Counted from the first letter of the stretch, positions 37,331-47,278 are shown. The stretch: DNA of 64,000 nt from Rhodoferax ferrireducens T118 (GCF_000013605.1 NC_007908.1:558001-622000); one strand, 5' to 3'. Notes: a model not told the origin generated them from the sequence alone. A program made the numbers and translations.

Positions 37331-37346
37331 GTGCTACATTTGATTT

Positions 37347-37802
37347 ATGCTCTCTCAAAACTCAAATCCCCAGCGCGACCCCGAGCTGCTACTGGACAAC
37401 CAGCTGTGCTTTGCGCTGTATTCCACTTCGCTGGCGATGACCAAGATTTACCAGCCCTTGCTGGCGGCGCTGGGGCTGACTTATCCCCAGTACCTGGTGA
37501 TGCTGGTGCTGTGGGAGCAGGATGATGTGAGTGTGTCGGCTTTGGGAGAGCGACTGTTTCTGGACTCTGGCACGCTCACGCCGCTGCTCAAACGCATGGA
37601 AGCGGCGGGTTTTCTGCGGCGAACCCGTTCCAGCCTGGACGAGCGGCGGGTGCAGATCGCCCTTACCGATAGCGGGCGTGAGCTCAAGGCGCAGGCCGCC
37701 AAGGTGCCCGCTTGTGTGGTCAGCGCCGCGCATTGTCCGGTGGCCGAGCTGATGGCATTGACAAAAAAGGTTCAGGCCCTGCGCCGCCAGCTGACGGCCT
37801 GA
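37347..37802 (+). CDS. ohrR: MarR-family organic peroxide sensor OhrR
   Basis: OhrR represses ohr until its reactive cysteine is oxidised by organic hydroperoxide. The 151-residue protein has the winged-helix MarR fold ([20 protein letters not shown], then [38 protein letters not shown]). Cys21 in [13 protein letters not shown] is the sensor position. Cys123 and Cys130 near the C-terminus suggest the two-cysteine (disulphide) type. It lies 75 bases upstream of ohr and is preceded by two matching operators. Confidence 0.95.
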   Translation: MLSQNSNPQRDPELLLDNQLCFALYSTSLAMTKIYQPLLAALGLTYPQYLVMLVLWEQDDVSVSALGERLFLDSGTLTPLLKRMEAAGFLRRTRSSLDERRVQIALTDSGRELKAQAAKVPACVVSAAHCPVAELMALTKKVQALRRQLTA

Positions 37803-37877
37803 TCGCGCGCTGGCTTCCAGAGATTTCCATTTTTTCAACCCGCTTCGACGCAAGAAGCTATTTTTTCAGGAAACACC

Positions 37878-38306
37878 ATGGTCACCAAAGTCGAAAAAGT
37901 TGTCTACCAGGCCCACGCCACGTCCACGGGCGGGCGCGACGGCAGCACCAGAACATCAGACGGTCTGCTTGACATCAAGCTTGCAGTACCGAAAGAAATG
38001 GGCGGCGCCGGCGGTGGCGTCAACCCCGAGCAGTTGTTTGCAGCCGGCTACAGCGCCTGCTTCATTGGTGCCATGAAGTTTGTGGCCGGTACTCAAAAAC
38101 TGGCCATGCCAGCCAATGCTTCGATTGACGCCACCGTGGGCATTGGCCAGATTCCAGCGGGATTCGGCATTGAGGTGCAAATGGTGGTGCATCTGCCGGG
38201 CATGGACCGCGCGGTGGCGCAGGCCCTGATTGACAAGGCGCATCAAGTGTGCCCTTACTCCAACGCCACACGCGGCAACATTGAGGTGACCCTGACGCTG
38301 GCGTGA
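37878..38306 (+). CDS. ohr: Organic hydroperoxide reductase Ohr
   Basis: Ohr is a thiol peroxidase that reduces organic hydroperoxides, usually with lipoylated proteins as the electron source. The 142-residue protein has catalytic Cys61 in AGYSACFIGAMKF and the resolving Cys125 in VCPYSNATRGNIEVTLTL, plus GGGVNPEQLFAAGY, which are diagnostic of the OsmC/Ohr family. Regulation by OhrR is indicated by the upstream gene and operators. The 75-base gap to ohrR shows no third operator, so it is probably co-transcribed. Confidence 0.96.
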   Translation: MVTKVEKVVYQAHATSTGGRDGSTRTSDGLLDIKLAVPKEMGGAGGGVNPEQLFAAGYSACFIGAMKFVAGTQKLAMPANASIDATVGIGQIPAGFGIEVQMVVHLPGMDRAVAQALIDKAHQVCPYSNATRGNIEVTLTLA

Positions 38307-38415
38307 TTCTTGTGACAGGCAGGCATGATTGGCAGACCAGGCGGCCGTCACTGTCCTGTCACCTGGGTGGCCGGTTCCGATTGCAGGAGCAGGCTGCATC
38401 GTTTATGGTTGCCCC

Positions 38416-39543
38416 ATGACCACACTTGATTTTCTGGTTCGCAAGGACCAACTCGCCAAAACGGAACTGCGCGGCGCACCAGAGTTGCCGCTGAGCGACG
38501 GCGAAGTCCGCGTGCGCATTGACAAATTCGCGCTGACCTCCAACAACATCACCTACGCCGCATTTGGTGAGGCGATGAACTATTGGTCCTTCTTCCCGGT
38601 TGTTGCCTCGCAGGACCCAGGCTGGGGCCGCATCCCGGTGTGGGGCTTTTCCACCGTGGTGCAGTCATTGCATCCCGCTGTGGCGGTGGGGGAAAGGTTC
38701 TACGGCTACTACCCCATGTCCAGCAGCGTGGTCTTGCAACCCACGCGTCTGTCATCGGCCGGGTTCGCCGATGGCGCTGCGCATCGCGCCGCGCTGCACC
38801 CGGTGTACAACCAGTACTCGCGCTGCAGCGTCGACCCGTTTTATACCGGCGACAGCGAAGACACGCAGGCCTTGCTGCGCCCGCTGTTCATGACCTCGTG
38901 GCTGATCGATGATTTTCTGGCCGACAACGACTTTTTTGGCGCCCTGGGCGCGCACGGCCAGCGTGGGGTCATGCTGCTCTCCAGCGCGTCCAGCAAAACG
39001 GCTTACGGCACGGCGTTCCAACTGGCCCAGCGACCGGGACTTGACGTGGTGGGGTTGACGTCGGCGGCGAATGTCGGGTTTTGCGACAGTCTGGGCTGCT
39101 ACCAGCGCGTGCTGAGCTACGAACAACTCGACCAGATTGAGGCGGCCACACCGTGTGTCTACATCGACTTTGCCGGCAATGCCGACCTGCGCCGGGTCAT
39201 TCACACCCGATTCAAAAACCTGAGGTACAGCAGTTCCATCGGTGGCACGCATGTTGAACAACTGGGTGGCGCCAAGGACTTGCCCGGCCCTCGCGCCACC
39301 TTGTTTTTTGCCCCGGCGCAGATCAAAAAACGCAACACAGACTGGGGCGCTGATCAACTGGGCCGACGTCTGCTGCAAGCCTGGCAGGCTTTTGTCGCCA
39401 AAGTCACTGACCCGGCTGAGCCCTGGCTGGTGGTGGAGCGACATCAGGGCCCTGTGGCGGTGGAGGCGGCGTATCGGCAGGTGCTGGCGGGGCGCGGTGA
39501 CCCGCGTCGGGCTCACATGTTGTCGCTGAACCCGCACGCCTAG
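38416..39543 (+). CDS. DUF2855 family protein
   Basis: The protein has 375 residues from the ATG at 38416; the frame is open to 38329 without support. It has the look of a diverged quinone-oxidoreductase-like protein: an N-terminal GroES-like part (LSDGEVRVRIDKFALTSNNI) with Tyr/Phe-rich YWSFFPVVASQDPGWGRIPV, and a Rossmann-like region (GVMLLSSASSKTAYGTAFQL). This matches the DUF2855 family as I know it. The activity is not established. It lies 109 bases after ohr and may belong to the same unit. Confidence 0.82.
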   Translation: MTTLDFLVRKDQLAKTELRGAPELPLSDGEVRVRIDKFALTSNNITYAAFGEAMNYWSFFPVVASQDPGWGRIPVWGFSTVVQSLHPAVAVGERFYGYYPMSSSVVLQPTRLSSAGFADGAAHRAALHPVYNQYSRCSVDPFYTGDSEDTQALLRPLFMTSWLIDDFLADNDFFGALGAHGQRGVMLLSSASSKTAYGTAFQLAQRPGLDVVGLTSAANVGFCDSLGCYQRVLSYEQLDQIEAATPCVYIDFAGNADLRRVIHTRFKNLRYSSSIGGTHVEQLGGAKDLPGPRATLFFAPAQIKKRNTDWGADQLGRRLLQAWQAFVAKVTDPAEPWLVVERHQGPVAVEAAYRQVLAGRGDPRRAHMLSLNPHA

Positions 39544-39626
39544 GCGCCCGTCGGGGCCATCCGTCCCGCCGTCATGGCCGAAAACCCAGCATTGCGACGT
39601 GCCGCGCCAGACGCGACAATGGCACC

Positions 39627-40682
39627 ATGTTTGCACCCTCGCCCTCTTCTGTTGTCCCGCATGCCTATCAAGCGCTCACGCCCGACGTGGTGATGGACGC
39701 GCTGGCGAGCGTCGGCCTGTATGGCGACGGTCGTCTGCTGGCATTGAGTTCTTACGAAAACCGGGTTTATCAGTTGCACCTGGAGGACGGGTCTGTGGTG
39801 GTTGCCAAGTTTTACCGGCCCGGCCGCTGGAGCGAGGCGCAAATTCTGGAGGAACACGCGTTTTCCGCCGAATTGATGGAGGCGGAAATTCCGGTGGTCG
39901 GGCCGCTGCAGCTGAACGGCAACACGCTCCATCATTTTGGCGGTTTTGCCTTCAGCGTAGCTCCAAGCCGGGGCGGGCGACCACCCGAGCTTGACGACCC
40001 GGAGGTGCTGGAGTGGATTGGCCGCTTTCTGGCGCGTATTCACACAGTGGGCGCCGCCAAGCCTTTTGCCAGCCGCCCCGCATTGGACCTGCAAAGCTTT
40101 GGCATCGATTCGCGCGAGTGGCTGCTGGGCCATGACCAGGTGCCGCTTGATGTGCAGTCGGCGTGGGCCAAGGCGTCGCAGGATGCTATTAATGTTATAG
40201 CTACTCATGATTGTTTGACGGGGGCTACAAGCCAAAATGATCCTTATTTTGAGCCCATCAGGCAACTCCGTCTGCACGGCGACTGCCACCCCGGCAACAT
40301 CCTCTGGACGCCACTGGATTTGCCGACAAGCGCCGGGCCGGGCCCGCATTTTGTTGATCTGGATGACGCTCGCAGCGGCCCGGCTGTGCAAGACCTGTGG
40401 ATGCTGCTCAGTGGCGACCGCCAGCAGCGCACGCGTCAACTCGGCTGCCTGGTGGATGGCTACGAGCAATTCCGCGAATTTGACCGGCGCGAACTGGCCC
40501 TGATCGAGCCGCTGCGCACCTTGCGCCTGATCCACTACAGTGCCTGGCTGGCGCGGCGCTGGAGCGATCCGACTTTCCCCATCAACTTCCCGTGGTTTGG
40601 CTCCAGCGACTACTGGCAGGGCCAGGTGCAGATGCTGCAGGAGCAGTTGGAAGCGATGGAGGAAGCGCCTTTGACAGTCTGA
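39627..40682 (+). CDS. srkA: SrkA/YihE-type stress response kinase
   Basis: This is a 351-residue protein kinase of the aminoglycoside-phosphotransferase fold, like E. coli YihE (SrkA), which protects against stress-induced death. The N-lobe has ENRVYQLHLEDGSVVVAKFY followed by RPGRWS, and Glu in ILEEHAF. The catalytic loop is LRLHGDCHPGNILW, and the metal-binding HFVDLDDARSGPAVQDLWML follows. The typical end is AWLARRWSDPTFPINFPWF. A palindromic repeat encodes about residues 187-203 just before the catalytic loop. The last 101 bases overlap the end of phoR on the other strand. Confidence 0.93.
   Translation: MFAPSPSSVVPHAYQALTPDVVMDALASVGLYGDGRLLALSSYENRVYQLHLEDGSVVVAKFYRPGRWSEAQILEEHAFSAELMEAEIPVVGPLQLNGNTLHHFGGFAFSVAPSRGGRPPELDDPEVLEWIGRFLARIHTVGAAKPFASRPALDLQSFGIDSREWLLGHDQVPLDVQSAWAKASQDAINVIATHDCLTGATSQNDPYFEPIRQLRLHGDCHPGNILWTPLDLPTSAGPGPHFVDLDDARSGPAVQDLWMLLSGDRQQRTRQLGCLVDGYEQFREFDRRELALIEPLRTLRLIHYSAWLARRWSDPTFPINFPWFGSSDYWQGQVQMLQEQLEAMEEAPLTV
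40185..40233 (+). repeat. Dispersed palindromic element, copy 5 (inside srkA)
   Basis: GCTAT at 40185-40189, 7-base loop, ATAGC at 40197-40201, exactly 15 nt, then GACGGGGGCTACAAGCC from 40217. The host frame reads AINVIATHDCLTGATS, the same codon phase as the gspD copy. Confidence 0.9.
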
Positions 40683-42012
40683 CGCGGCTGGCCGGAAAGA
40701 TAATCTTGAATACCGAGCCTTTGCCCGGTGTGCTGTCAATTTTCAACTCGGCACCGTGGCGCTGCGCCACATGCTTGACGATGGCAAGCCCGAGGCCGGT
40801 GCCGCCAGTGTCGCGTGAGCGGCTGCGGTCGACCCGGTAAAAACGCTCGGTCAGGCGCGGGATGTGTTCCGGGGCGATGCCGGGGCCGGTGTCCGACACT
40901 GAAAACTCAGCCCGGTCGTCGGCCAACAGTCGCGCCCGCACCTGAATCTGCCCGCCGCTGGGCGTGTAGCGAATGGCGTTGCTCACCAGGTTGCCCAGCG
41001 CACTGAGCAATTCGTTGGGCGCGCCCATGATGTCACCCGCGAGCGAACTGTCGAATGTCAGGTGCTGCAAGGGCTCGGAGGCCGGGTTCATGACGGCTGA
41101 CAAGGCGCGACCGTCCTGCTCCAGTTGGTGCATCAGGGCTGGCACGGCGATGCCCTCGCTGTCACTCGGCAGCGGGCTGCCCTCCAGCCGCGAGAGGACC
41201 AGCAGATCATTGACCAGGGTTTGCATGCGCCCGGCCTGCTGCGCCATCAAGGCCAGGTAGCGGGCACGTTCCTCGTCGTTGAGGGGCAAGGTTTGCAGCG
41301 TTTCGACAAAACCGGCCAGCACGGTCAGCGGGGTACGGATTTCGTGCGAGACGTTGGCGACAAAATCACGCCGCATGGCCTCGGCCTGCTCGACGGCCGT
41401 GATGTCGCTGGAAAGCAGCAGCAGACGCCCTTCGCCATAGGGATGCAGGTGAACGGACAGTCTGACCGGCCGCGCCGGTGTGCTTTCGCGCCCGGGCATG
41501 ATGAGCTCATGGCGGTAATCCCGACTGGCAAAGTAGCTCGCAAATGCGGGATCGCGCACCAGGTTGCCCAGGTGCTGCAACAGGTCGCGCTGCGCATCCA
41601 GACCAAAATGCGAGGCTGCGGTCTGGTTCAGCCACTCGATTTGTCCCTGCGCATCCAGCAGCAGCACGCCATTGGGCGAGGCCTGCAAGGCCGAGAGGAA
41701 ATCCTGCAGTCGGCGCTGGCTCTCCAGCGTCATTTGCTCGCGGGCGCGAATCAGGCGCCGGGCCCGGTCCGACACCTCACCCCACAAGCCCGAGCGCATG
41801 GCCACCTCGGACGCATCACCGACGCGCAGCCAGCGCAACAAGCGCGCGCCGCGCGAGGTATCCAGCAAAAACCAGACCACGCCGCCCAACACCACACCGG
41901 CCAGGGTGCTCACCAGCTCGCTGGTCGGCGCATGAGACGATGAGGTCGCGTACCAACCGACCAGGCCACCCAGGAGTTGGCACGCGATGAAGGAAAAAAA
42001 GCGCCAGAACAT
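40582..42012 (-). CDS. phoR: Phosphate regulon sensor kinase PhoR
   Basis: PhoR senses phosphate status through Pst and PhoU and phosphorylates PhoB. The 476-residue protein has two N-terminal membrane segments (about 5-22 and 33-50) and a PAS domain (about 105-200, ASPNGVLLLDAQGQIEWLNQ). The H-box has His223 in ANVSHEIRTPLTVL, and the ATP domain has LGNLVSNAIRYTPSGG, VSDTGPGIAPEHIPRLTERF and GTGLGLAIVKH. The last 34 codons (SRVRLSKALPPSLPTAPAAS onward) run across the end of srkA and look like an unselected tail. It is the last gene of the pst-pho operon. Confidence 0.95.
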   Translation of the reverse strand: MFWRFFSFIACQLLGGLVGWYATSSSHAPTSELVSTLAGVVLGGVVWFLLDTSRGARLLRWLRVGDASEVAMRSGLWGEVSDRARRLIRAREQMTLESQRRLQDFLSALQASPNGVLLLDAQGQIEWLNQTAASHFGLDAQRDLLQHLGNLVRDPAFASYFASRDYRHELIMPGRESTPARPVRLSVHLHPYGEGRLLLLSSDITAVEQAEAMRRDFVANVSHEIRTPLTVLAGFVETLQTLPLNDEERARYLALMAQQAGRMQTLVNDLLVLSRLEGSPLPSDSEGIAVPALMHQLEQDGRALSAVMNPASEPLQHLTFDSSLAGDIMGAPNELLSALGNLVSNAIRYTPSGGQIQVRARLLADDRAEFSVSDTGPGIAPEHIPRLTERFYRVDRSRSRDTGGTGLGLAIVKHVAQRHGAELKIDSTPGKGSVFKIIFPASRVRLSKALPPSLPTAPAASAPGPASSRWSQTTGS

Positions 42013-42057
42013 GATGAGGCTGCTGTTACTGCCAAACAGCGCGCAAGCTGCGTTGGA

Positions 42058-42780
42058 TCACGCGCTGGCCTGCACCGGCGCGGCTTGAATCGATTGCGCC
42101 GTCAGCCGGTAGCCCGCGCCGCGCACGGTCTCCACCATCTGGCCGGCCTGGGCGCCCAGGGCCTCGCGCAAACGCTTGACGTGTACATCGACCGTGCGCT
42201 CTTCAATGAAGACGTGGTCGCCCCAGACCTTGTCGAGCAATTGCCCGCGGCTATGCACGCGCTCGGCGTGGCTCATCAGGTACTGCAGCAACTTGAATTC
42301 AGTCGGCCCGAGCTTGAGCGGCTGACCAGCAAACGTCACGCGGTAGGTGGCGGTATCAAGCGACAGGGCGCCAACGCTGACCACGCCACCGACTTGTTCG
42401 GGGGCCCGTCGGCGCAGCACGGCACGCATGCGGGCCAGCAGTTCCTTGGTGGAAAACGGCTTGGCGATGTAGTCATCGGCGCCGGCGTCAAGGCCCGCGA
42501 CCCGATCGGTCTCGTCGCCACGGGCCGTCAGCATGATGATCGGTATCGCCTTGGTGCGCGGGTGGGCGCGCCAGCGTTTGGCCAGTGCCAGGCCGCTCTC
42601 GCCGGGCAGCATCCAGTCCAGCAGAATCACATCGGGCAATACCGCATCGAGTTCGCGCTGGGCACTGGCGCTGTCCATCGCCCAGGTTGGTCGAAAACCG
42701 TTATGGCGCAGGTTGACGGCAATCAGTTCGGCGATGGCCGGCTCATCTTCCACAATCAAGACGCCGGGCTGCTGTCTCAT
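42058..42780 (-). CDS. phoB: Phosphate regulon response regulator PhoB
   Basis: PhoB activates phosphate-starvation genes by binding Pho boxes. The 240-residue protein has a receiver domain (VEDEP, Asp55 in VILLDWMLPGESG, Lys in YIAKPFS) and an OmpR-type winged helix (LGPTEFKLLQYLMSHAERVH, ERTVDVHVKRLREAL, TVRGAGYRLT). It overlaps phoU by four bases and lies 45 bases before phoR. A Pho box upstream of pstS is its likely target. Confidence 0.97.
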   Translation of the reverse strand: MRQQPGVLIVEDEPAIAELIAVNLRHNGFRPTWAMDSASAQRELDAVLPDVILLDWMLPGESGLALAKRWRAHPRTKAIPIIMLTARGDETDRVAGLDAGADDYIAKPFSTKELLARMRAVLRRRAPEQVGGVVSVGALSLDTATYRVTFAGQPLKLGPTEFKLLQYLMSHAERVHSRGQLLDKVWGDHVFIEERTVDVHVKRLREALGAQAGQMVETVRGAGYRLTAQSIQAAPVQASA

Positions 42781-43478
42781 TTCAAAACCGATTCAATCTG
42801 TTCCATCGAGGTGTGGCGCACGTCCGCGCCCTTGACCACGTAGATGATGAACTCGGCGATATTTTTGGCGTGGTCGCCAATGCGCTCCAGTGCTTTGGCC
42901 AGAAACAGCAGGTCCAGGCTGGGTGAAATCATGCGCGGATCTTCCATCATGTAGGTGATGAGCTTGCGCACGAAGCCGTTGAACTCATCGTCGATCAGAT
43001 CGTCTTCCTTCAGAATGGCCACTGCGGCTGTGGTGTCGAGGCGGGCAAAGGCATCCAGCGCCTTGCGCAGCAAACCCGAGGCCATATCGCCTGCCACCCG
43101 CAGTTCATTGGCCGGCAGTGAACGCGGCCCACCGCTTTCAATGATGGAGCGCACCATGCGCGCAATCTTGGCAGCCTCATCGCCGACGCGTTCCAGATTG
43201 GCGGTGGTTTTGGAGATGGCAATCAGCAAGCGCAGGTCCCGCGCGGTCGGCTGGCGCCGGGCGATGATGCTGGAGAGCTCGCGGTCAATGTCCACTTCCA
43301 TCGTGTTCACGCGTGGCTCGGTCGCCGAGACCTGGTTGGCCACTTCGACGCTGAACTGGGACAGGGCAAAGATGGCCTGGTGGATCTGGGACTCCACCAG
43401 CCCACCCATTTCCATGACACGGGTCGAGACCGCGCTGAGTTCGCTGTCAAATTGGGTGGAGAGATGTTTTTCTGGCAT
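42777..43478 (-). CDS. phoU: Phosphate signalling protein PhoU
   Basis: PhoU is the negative modulator between the Pst transporter and PhoR. The 233-residue protein has two repeated three-helix PhoU domains (KHLSTQFDSELSAVSTRVME through DRELSSIIARRQPTARDLRL, and DLLFLAKALERIGDHAKNIA). The metal-binding E/DxxxD motifs LERVGDEAAKIA and ERIGDHAKNIAE are present. It lies nine bases after pstB and overlaps phoB. Confidence 0.96.
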   Translation of the reverse strand: MPEKHLSTQFDSELSAVSTRVMEMGGLVESQIHQAIFALSQFSVEVANQVSATEPRVNTMEVDIDRELSSIIARRQPTARDLRLLIAISKTTANLERVGDEAAKIARMVRSIIESGGPRSLPANELRVAGDMASGLLRKALDAFARLDTTAAVAILKEDDLIDDEFNGFVRKLITYMMEDPRMISPSLDLLFLAKALERIGDHAKNIAEFIIYVVKGADVRHTSMEQIESVLK

Positions 43479-43487
43479 GGTGGTTCC

Positions 43488-44273
43488 TTATCCAAATCGT
43501 CCGGTGATGTAATCTTCAGTTTCCTTGCGCGTGGGCTTGAAAAATATCTGCTCGGTGGCACCAAACTCCATCAGATCGCCCAGGTACATGTAGGCCGTGT
43601 AATCACTGCAGCGCGCCGCCTGCTGCATGTTGTGGGTCACGATGACGACGGTGTAGTCGCTCTTGAGTTCGGTGATCAGTTCCTCGATCTTCCCGGTCGA
43701 GATCGGGTCCAGTGCCGAGCAAGGCTCGTCGAGCAGCAGCACCTCGGGCTTGATGGCGATGCCGCGCGCAATGCACAGCCGCTGCTGCTGTCCGCCCGAG
43801 AGACTGGAGCCGCTCTGGGTCAACTTGTCTTTAACCTCACCCCACAAGGCCGCCTTGCGCAAGGCCCACTCAACGCGCTCCTCCAGGTCGGTGGTGTTGA
43901 GCGATTCAAACAGCTTCACGCCGAAAGCAATATTGTCAAAAATCGACATCGGAAACGGCGTTGGCTTTTGGAACACCATGCCGACCTTGGCCCGTAACAG
44001 CGCTACATCCTTTTTGCTGGTCAGCAGATTTTCGCCATCGAGCAAAATTTCACCTTCAGCGCGCTGCTCCGGATACAGCTCGAACATCCGATTGAAAACA
44101 CGCAGCAGGGTCGATTTGCCACAGCCGGACGGGCCAATGAAGGCGGTCACTTTGTGCTCGGGAATTTCCAGGCTGATATCTCTGAGCGCGTGGAACTTGC
44201 CATAAAAGAAGTTCAAGTTCTTGACGGCAATCTTGGGCGCTGCATTCGTGACGACGGCAGTGTTCATGTTCAA
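43488..44273 (-). CDS. pstB: Phosphate ABC transporter ATPase PstB
   Basis: PstB supplies energy for high-affinity phosphate uptake through PstC and PstA. The 261-residue protein has Walker [16 protein letters not shown]-loop [18 protein letters not shown] signature [16 protein letters not shown] and Walker [14 protein letters not shown], followed by [14 protein letters not shown]. It lies six bases after pstA and is identical in layout to other PstB proteins. Confidence 0.98.
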   Translation of the reverse strand: MNMNTAVVTNAAPKIAVKNLNFFYGKFHALRDISLEIPEHKVTAFIGPSGCGKSTLLRVFNRMFELYPEQRAEGEILLDGENLLTSKKDVALLRAKVGMVFQKPTPFPMSIFDNIAFGVKLFESLNTTDLEERVEWALRKAALWGEVKDKLTQSGSSLSGGQQQRLCIARGIAIKPEVLLLDEPCSALDPISTGKIEELITELKSDYTVVIVTHNMQQAARCSDYTAYMYLGDLMEFGATEQIFFKPTRKETEDYITGRFG

Positions 44274-44279
44274 TTTTTC

Positions 44280-45164
44280 TCAGGTCTTGCTGCGGGTTAA
44301 CACCCGGGCCAAAATATTGAGCCCGAGCACCGCCATGGTGATGATGAAGACACCGGCCCAGGCCAGCTTTTGCCAGTTCTCATACGGACTCATGGCGAAC
44401 TTGAAAATGGTGACCGGCAGACTCGCCATCGGCCCACTCAGGCTGGAGGTCCAGAACTGATTGGACAGGGCCGTGAACAGCAGCGGTGCGGTTTCACCGG
44501 CGATGCGCGCTACCGCCAGCAAAATGCCGGTCAATACACCCGCGCTGGAAGCCCGCAAGGTGATGCTGATGATGACTTTCCATTTGGGCGCTCCGAGCGC
44601 ATAAGCGGCCTCGCGCAGCCCGGCAGGCACCAGTTGCAGCATGTTTTCGGTGGTGCGGATGACCACCGGAATCACGATCAACGCCAGCGCCAGGACGCCG
44701 GCGTAGCCCGAGAACGACTTGAAACGCGTCACCACCACGGCATAGACAAACAGGCCAATCACAATCGACGGTGCCGACAGCAGGATGTCGTTGACAAAGC
44801 GTGTGGTGCTGGCCAGCCAGCCTTTGGGCTCGAACTCGGCCAGGTAGATGCCGGCCATGATGCCGATCGGCGTGCCGACAAACGTGGCGAGCAAGACCAT
44901 CAGGAACGAGCCATAGATGGCATTGGCCAAGCCGCCCACGTCATTGGGCGGCGGCGTCATCTGGGTCAGGGTGGCGAGGTTGAGCCCGCTCACGCCCAGC
45001 CGAATGGTCTCAAACAAAATCCAGGCCAGCCAGAACAAGCCAAAGGCCATGGCCAGCAAGGACAGCGTGAGCGCCACCCGATTGACGAGCTTGCGCTGGG
45101 CATAGCGGGCCAGCCGTGTCTGCTCCAAGGCCTGCGCCTGCAGCAGCAATTCGCTGGTGCTCAT
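44280..45164 (-). CDS. pstA: Phosphate ABC transporter permease PstA
   Basis: This is an inner-membrane permease of the Pst phosphate transporter. The 294-residue protein has six predicted membrane segments, with the inner-membrane loop motif [20 protein letters not shown] that contacts PstB. The sequence [19 protein letters not shown] and the C-terminal region are typical. It overlaps the pstC stop by four bases (ATGA). Confidence 0.97.
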   Translation of the reverse strand: MSTSELLLQAQALEQTRLARYAQRKLVNRVALTLSLLAMAFGLFWLAWILFETIRLGVSGLNLATLTQMTPPPNDVGGLANAIYGSFLMVLLATFVGTPIGIMAGIYLAEFEPKGWLASTTRFVNDILLSAPSIVIGLFVYAVVVTRFKSFSGYAGVLALALIVIPVVIRTTENMLQLVPAGLREAAYALGAPKWKVIISITLRASSAGVLTGILLAVARIAGETAPLLFTALSNQFWTSSLSGPMASLPVTIFKFAMSPYENWQKLAWAGVFIITMAVLGLNILARVLTRSKT

Positions 45165-46192
45165 GTCCTGGCCCCTTCATTCTTCTTCAGCTGTGCCAGC
45201 AGGATTTTGGACAGGGAGAGCACCACAAAAGTGATGAAAAACAGCACCAGACCCAGGTACATCAGCGACGCCTGGTGCAGGCCTTCACCCGCTTCAGCAA
45301 ACTCATTGGCCAGGGCTGAGGTGATGCTGTTGGCGGCCTGAAACAGGCTGAGTGAATCGAGCTGGTTGAAATTGCCGATGACAAAGGTGACGGCCATGGT
45401 CTCGCCGATGGCGCGTCCCAGGCCCAGCATGATGCCGCCGATGACGCCGGCCTTGGTGTAGGGCAGCACCACGGTGGAGACCACTTCCCAGGTGGTTGCC
45501 CCCAGCCCGTAGGCTGACTCCTTGAGCAGTGTCGGTGTGATCTCAAATACGTCGCGCATCACCGCCGCGATGAAGGGAATGATCATGATGGCCAGAATAA
45601 TGCCGGCTGACAAAATGCCAATGCCCACGGGCGGTCCGGAAAAAAAGGCGCCCATATAAGGTACGCCCGAAAACATGGCTTGCAAGGGTTGCTGCACGTA
45701 TGTCGCCAGCACCGGGCTGAACACCAGCAAGCCCCACATGCCATACACAATGGACGGAATCGCGGCCAGCAATTCAATGGCGGTACCGAGCGGGCGCTTG
45801 AGCCAGGCCGGCGCGAGTTCGGTCAGGAACAGGGCGATGCCAAAACTGACCGGTACGGCGATCAGCAGCGCGATGAACGAGGTCATCAAGGTGCCGTAAA
45901 TCATCACCAGGCCACCGAACTCCTCCTTGACCGGGTCCCAGGTGGTGCTGGTCAGAAAGTCCAGGCCATACCGGTCGATGGCAGGCCAGGCGCTGATGGT
46001 CAGCGACACCAGAATGGCAATCAGCATGCCTAAAGTGAATAAAGCCGCCGCTTTGGCCAGCCAGCCAAAGATGCGGTCCGCCATGGGGCCCGAGCGGGCC
46101 ATTTTTGGCGCAGGAGGAAGGCTCATGACACGTCCGGCGGTTGGTTCAAACTGATGAAGAGAGATTTCACTTGCCGGAAGTGTAGATGACAT
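45161..46192 (-). CDS. pstC: Phosphate ABC transporter permease PstC
   Basis: This is an inner-membrane permease partner of PstA. The 343-residue protein has six or so membrane segments and a long N-terminal cytoplasmic extension of about 45 residues; an internal ATG ([11 protein letters not shown]) could be the true start. It has [20 protein letters not shown] at the PstB contact loop and [15 protein letters not shown]. It lies 42 bases after pstS. Confidence 0.96.
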   Translation of the reverse strand: MSSTLPASEISLHQFEPTAGRVMSLPPAPKMARSGPMADRIFGWLAKAAALFTLGMLIAILVSLTISAWPAIDRYGLDFLTSTTWDPVKEEFGGLVMIYGTLMTSFIALLIAVPVSFGIALFLTELAPAWLKRPLGTAIELLAAIPSIVYGMWGLLVFSPVLATYVQQPLQAMFSGVPYMGAFFSGPPVGIGILSAGIILAIMIIPFIAAVMRDVFEITPTLLKESAYGLGATTWEVVSTVVLPYTKAGVIGGIMLGLGRAIGETMAVTFVIGNFNQLDSLSLFQAANSITSALANEFAEAGEGLHQASLMYLGLVLFFITFVVLSLSKILLAQLKKNEGART

Positions 46193-46234
46193 GTTCCAGT
46201 CCCCAAAAGTGCCAGGGTACGTGTCAGCGCTGTT

Positions 46235-47278
46235 TTACTTGAACGCGACCGCTTTGCCAGATGCGTCCTTGATCTCACCCCAGGCTTTTTCAATATTGCC
46301 TACAACCGACTTGGGCATGGGCACATAGTCCAGATCAAGCGCTTGCTTGTCGCCGTTTTTGTAGGCCCAGGCGAAGAACTTCAGCGTTTCGGTCGCATTG
46401 GCGGGTTTGTCCTGCAGCTTGTGCATCAGGATGAAAGTCGCACCCGAGATGGGCCAGGCATCTTTGCCAGGCTGGTTGGTCAGAATTTGATAGAAGCTCT
46501 TGGCCCAGTCGGCGCCTGCGGCAGCCGCCTTGAAAGTGGCATCATCGGGCGCCACAAAATTGCCGCCTGCGTTTTGCATCAGGGTGTAGGTCATCTTGTT
46601 TTGCTTGGCATAAGAGTACTCCACGTAGCCAATCGAATTGGGCAGACGGCCCACAAAAGCGGAAACACCTTCGTTGCCCTTGCCGCCCGCACCGACCGGC
46701 CAGTTCACTGCCGTGCCTTCACCCACTTTGCTCTTCCATTCTGCATTCACCTTGCTCAGGTAGTTGGTGAAGATGAACGTTGTGCCAGAACCGTCGGCCC
46801 GGCGTACCTGTGCGATGGCTGCATCGGGCAAAGCCAGCGTCGGGTTGAGGGCCTTGATCGCGGCGTCGTTCCATTTGCTGATTTTGCCCAGGTAGATGTC
46901 ACCCAGCACTTGGCCATTGAGTTTGAGTTGGCCGGGATTGATGCCCTTGACGTTGATCACCGGCACCACGCCGCCCATCACGGTCGGGAACTGTATCTGG
47001 CCTTTCTGGGCCAGTACCTCATCGGACAGCGGCATGTCAGAAGCACCAAAATCAACCGTCTTAGCGTCGATCTGCTTGATGCCGGCACCGGAGCCGACCG
47101 ACTGGTAATTGATCTTGACACCCGTGGCCTTGTTGTAGTCGGCCGCCCATTTGGCGTACAAGGGTGCCGGGAACGAGGCGCCAGCGCCAGTGATTTCCTG
47201 CGCGCCGGCCACCGTGGCGTACGACAGGCTGGCGAGGCTGGCCACGCTTAGCAAAGCAATTTTGAAACTGGTTTTCAT
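46235..47278 (-). CDS. pstS: Phosphate-binding protein PstS
   Basis: PstS is the periplasmic phosphate receptor of the Pst transporter. The protein has 347 residues from the ATG at 47278; the open frame continues upstream through the Pho box and is not real there. The signal peptide is about residues 1-26 ([20 protein letters not shown] to AGAQ). The ligand-binding motif [20 protein letters not shown] and [20 protein letters not shown] are diagnostic. It is the first gene of pstS-C-A-B-phoU-phoB-phoR. Confidence 0.97.
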   Translation of the reverse strand: MKTSFKIALLSVASLASLSYATVAGAQEITGAGASFPAPLYAKWAADYNKATGVKINYQSVGSGAGIKQIDAKTVDFGASDMPLSDEVLAQKGQIQFPTVMGGVVPVINVKGINPGQLKLNGQVLGDIYLGKISKWNDAAIKALNPTLALPDAAIAQVRRADGSGTTFIFTNYLSKVNAEWKSKVGEGTAVNWPVGAGGKGNEGVSAFVGRLPNSIGYVEYSYAKQNKMTYTLMQNAGGNFVAPDDATFKAAAAGADWAKSFYQILTNQPGKDAWPISGATFILMHKLQDKPANATETLKFFAWAYKNGDKQALDLDYVPMPKSVVGNIEKAWGEIKDASGKAVAFK

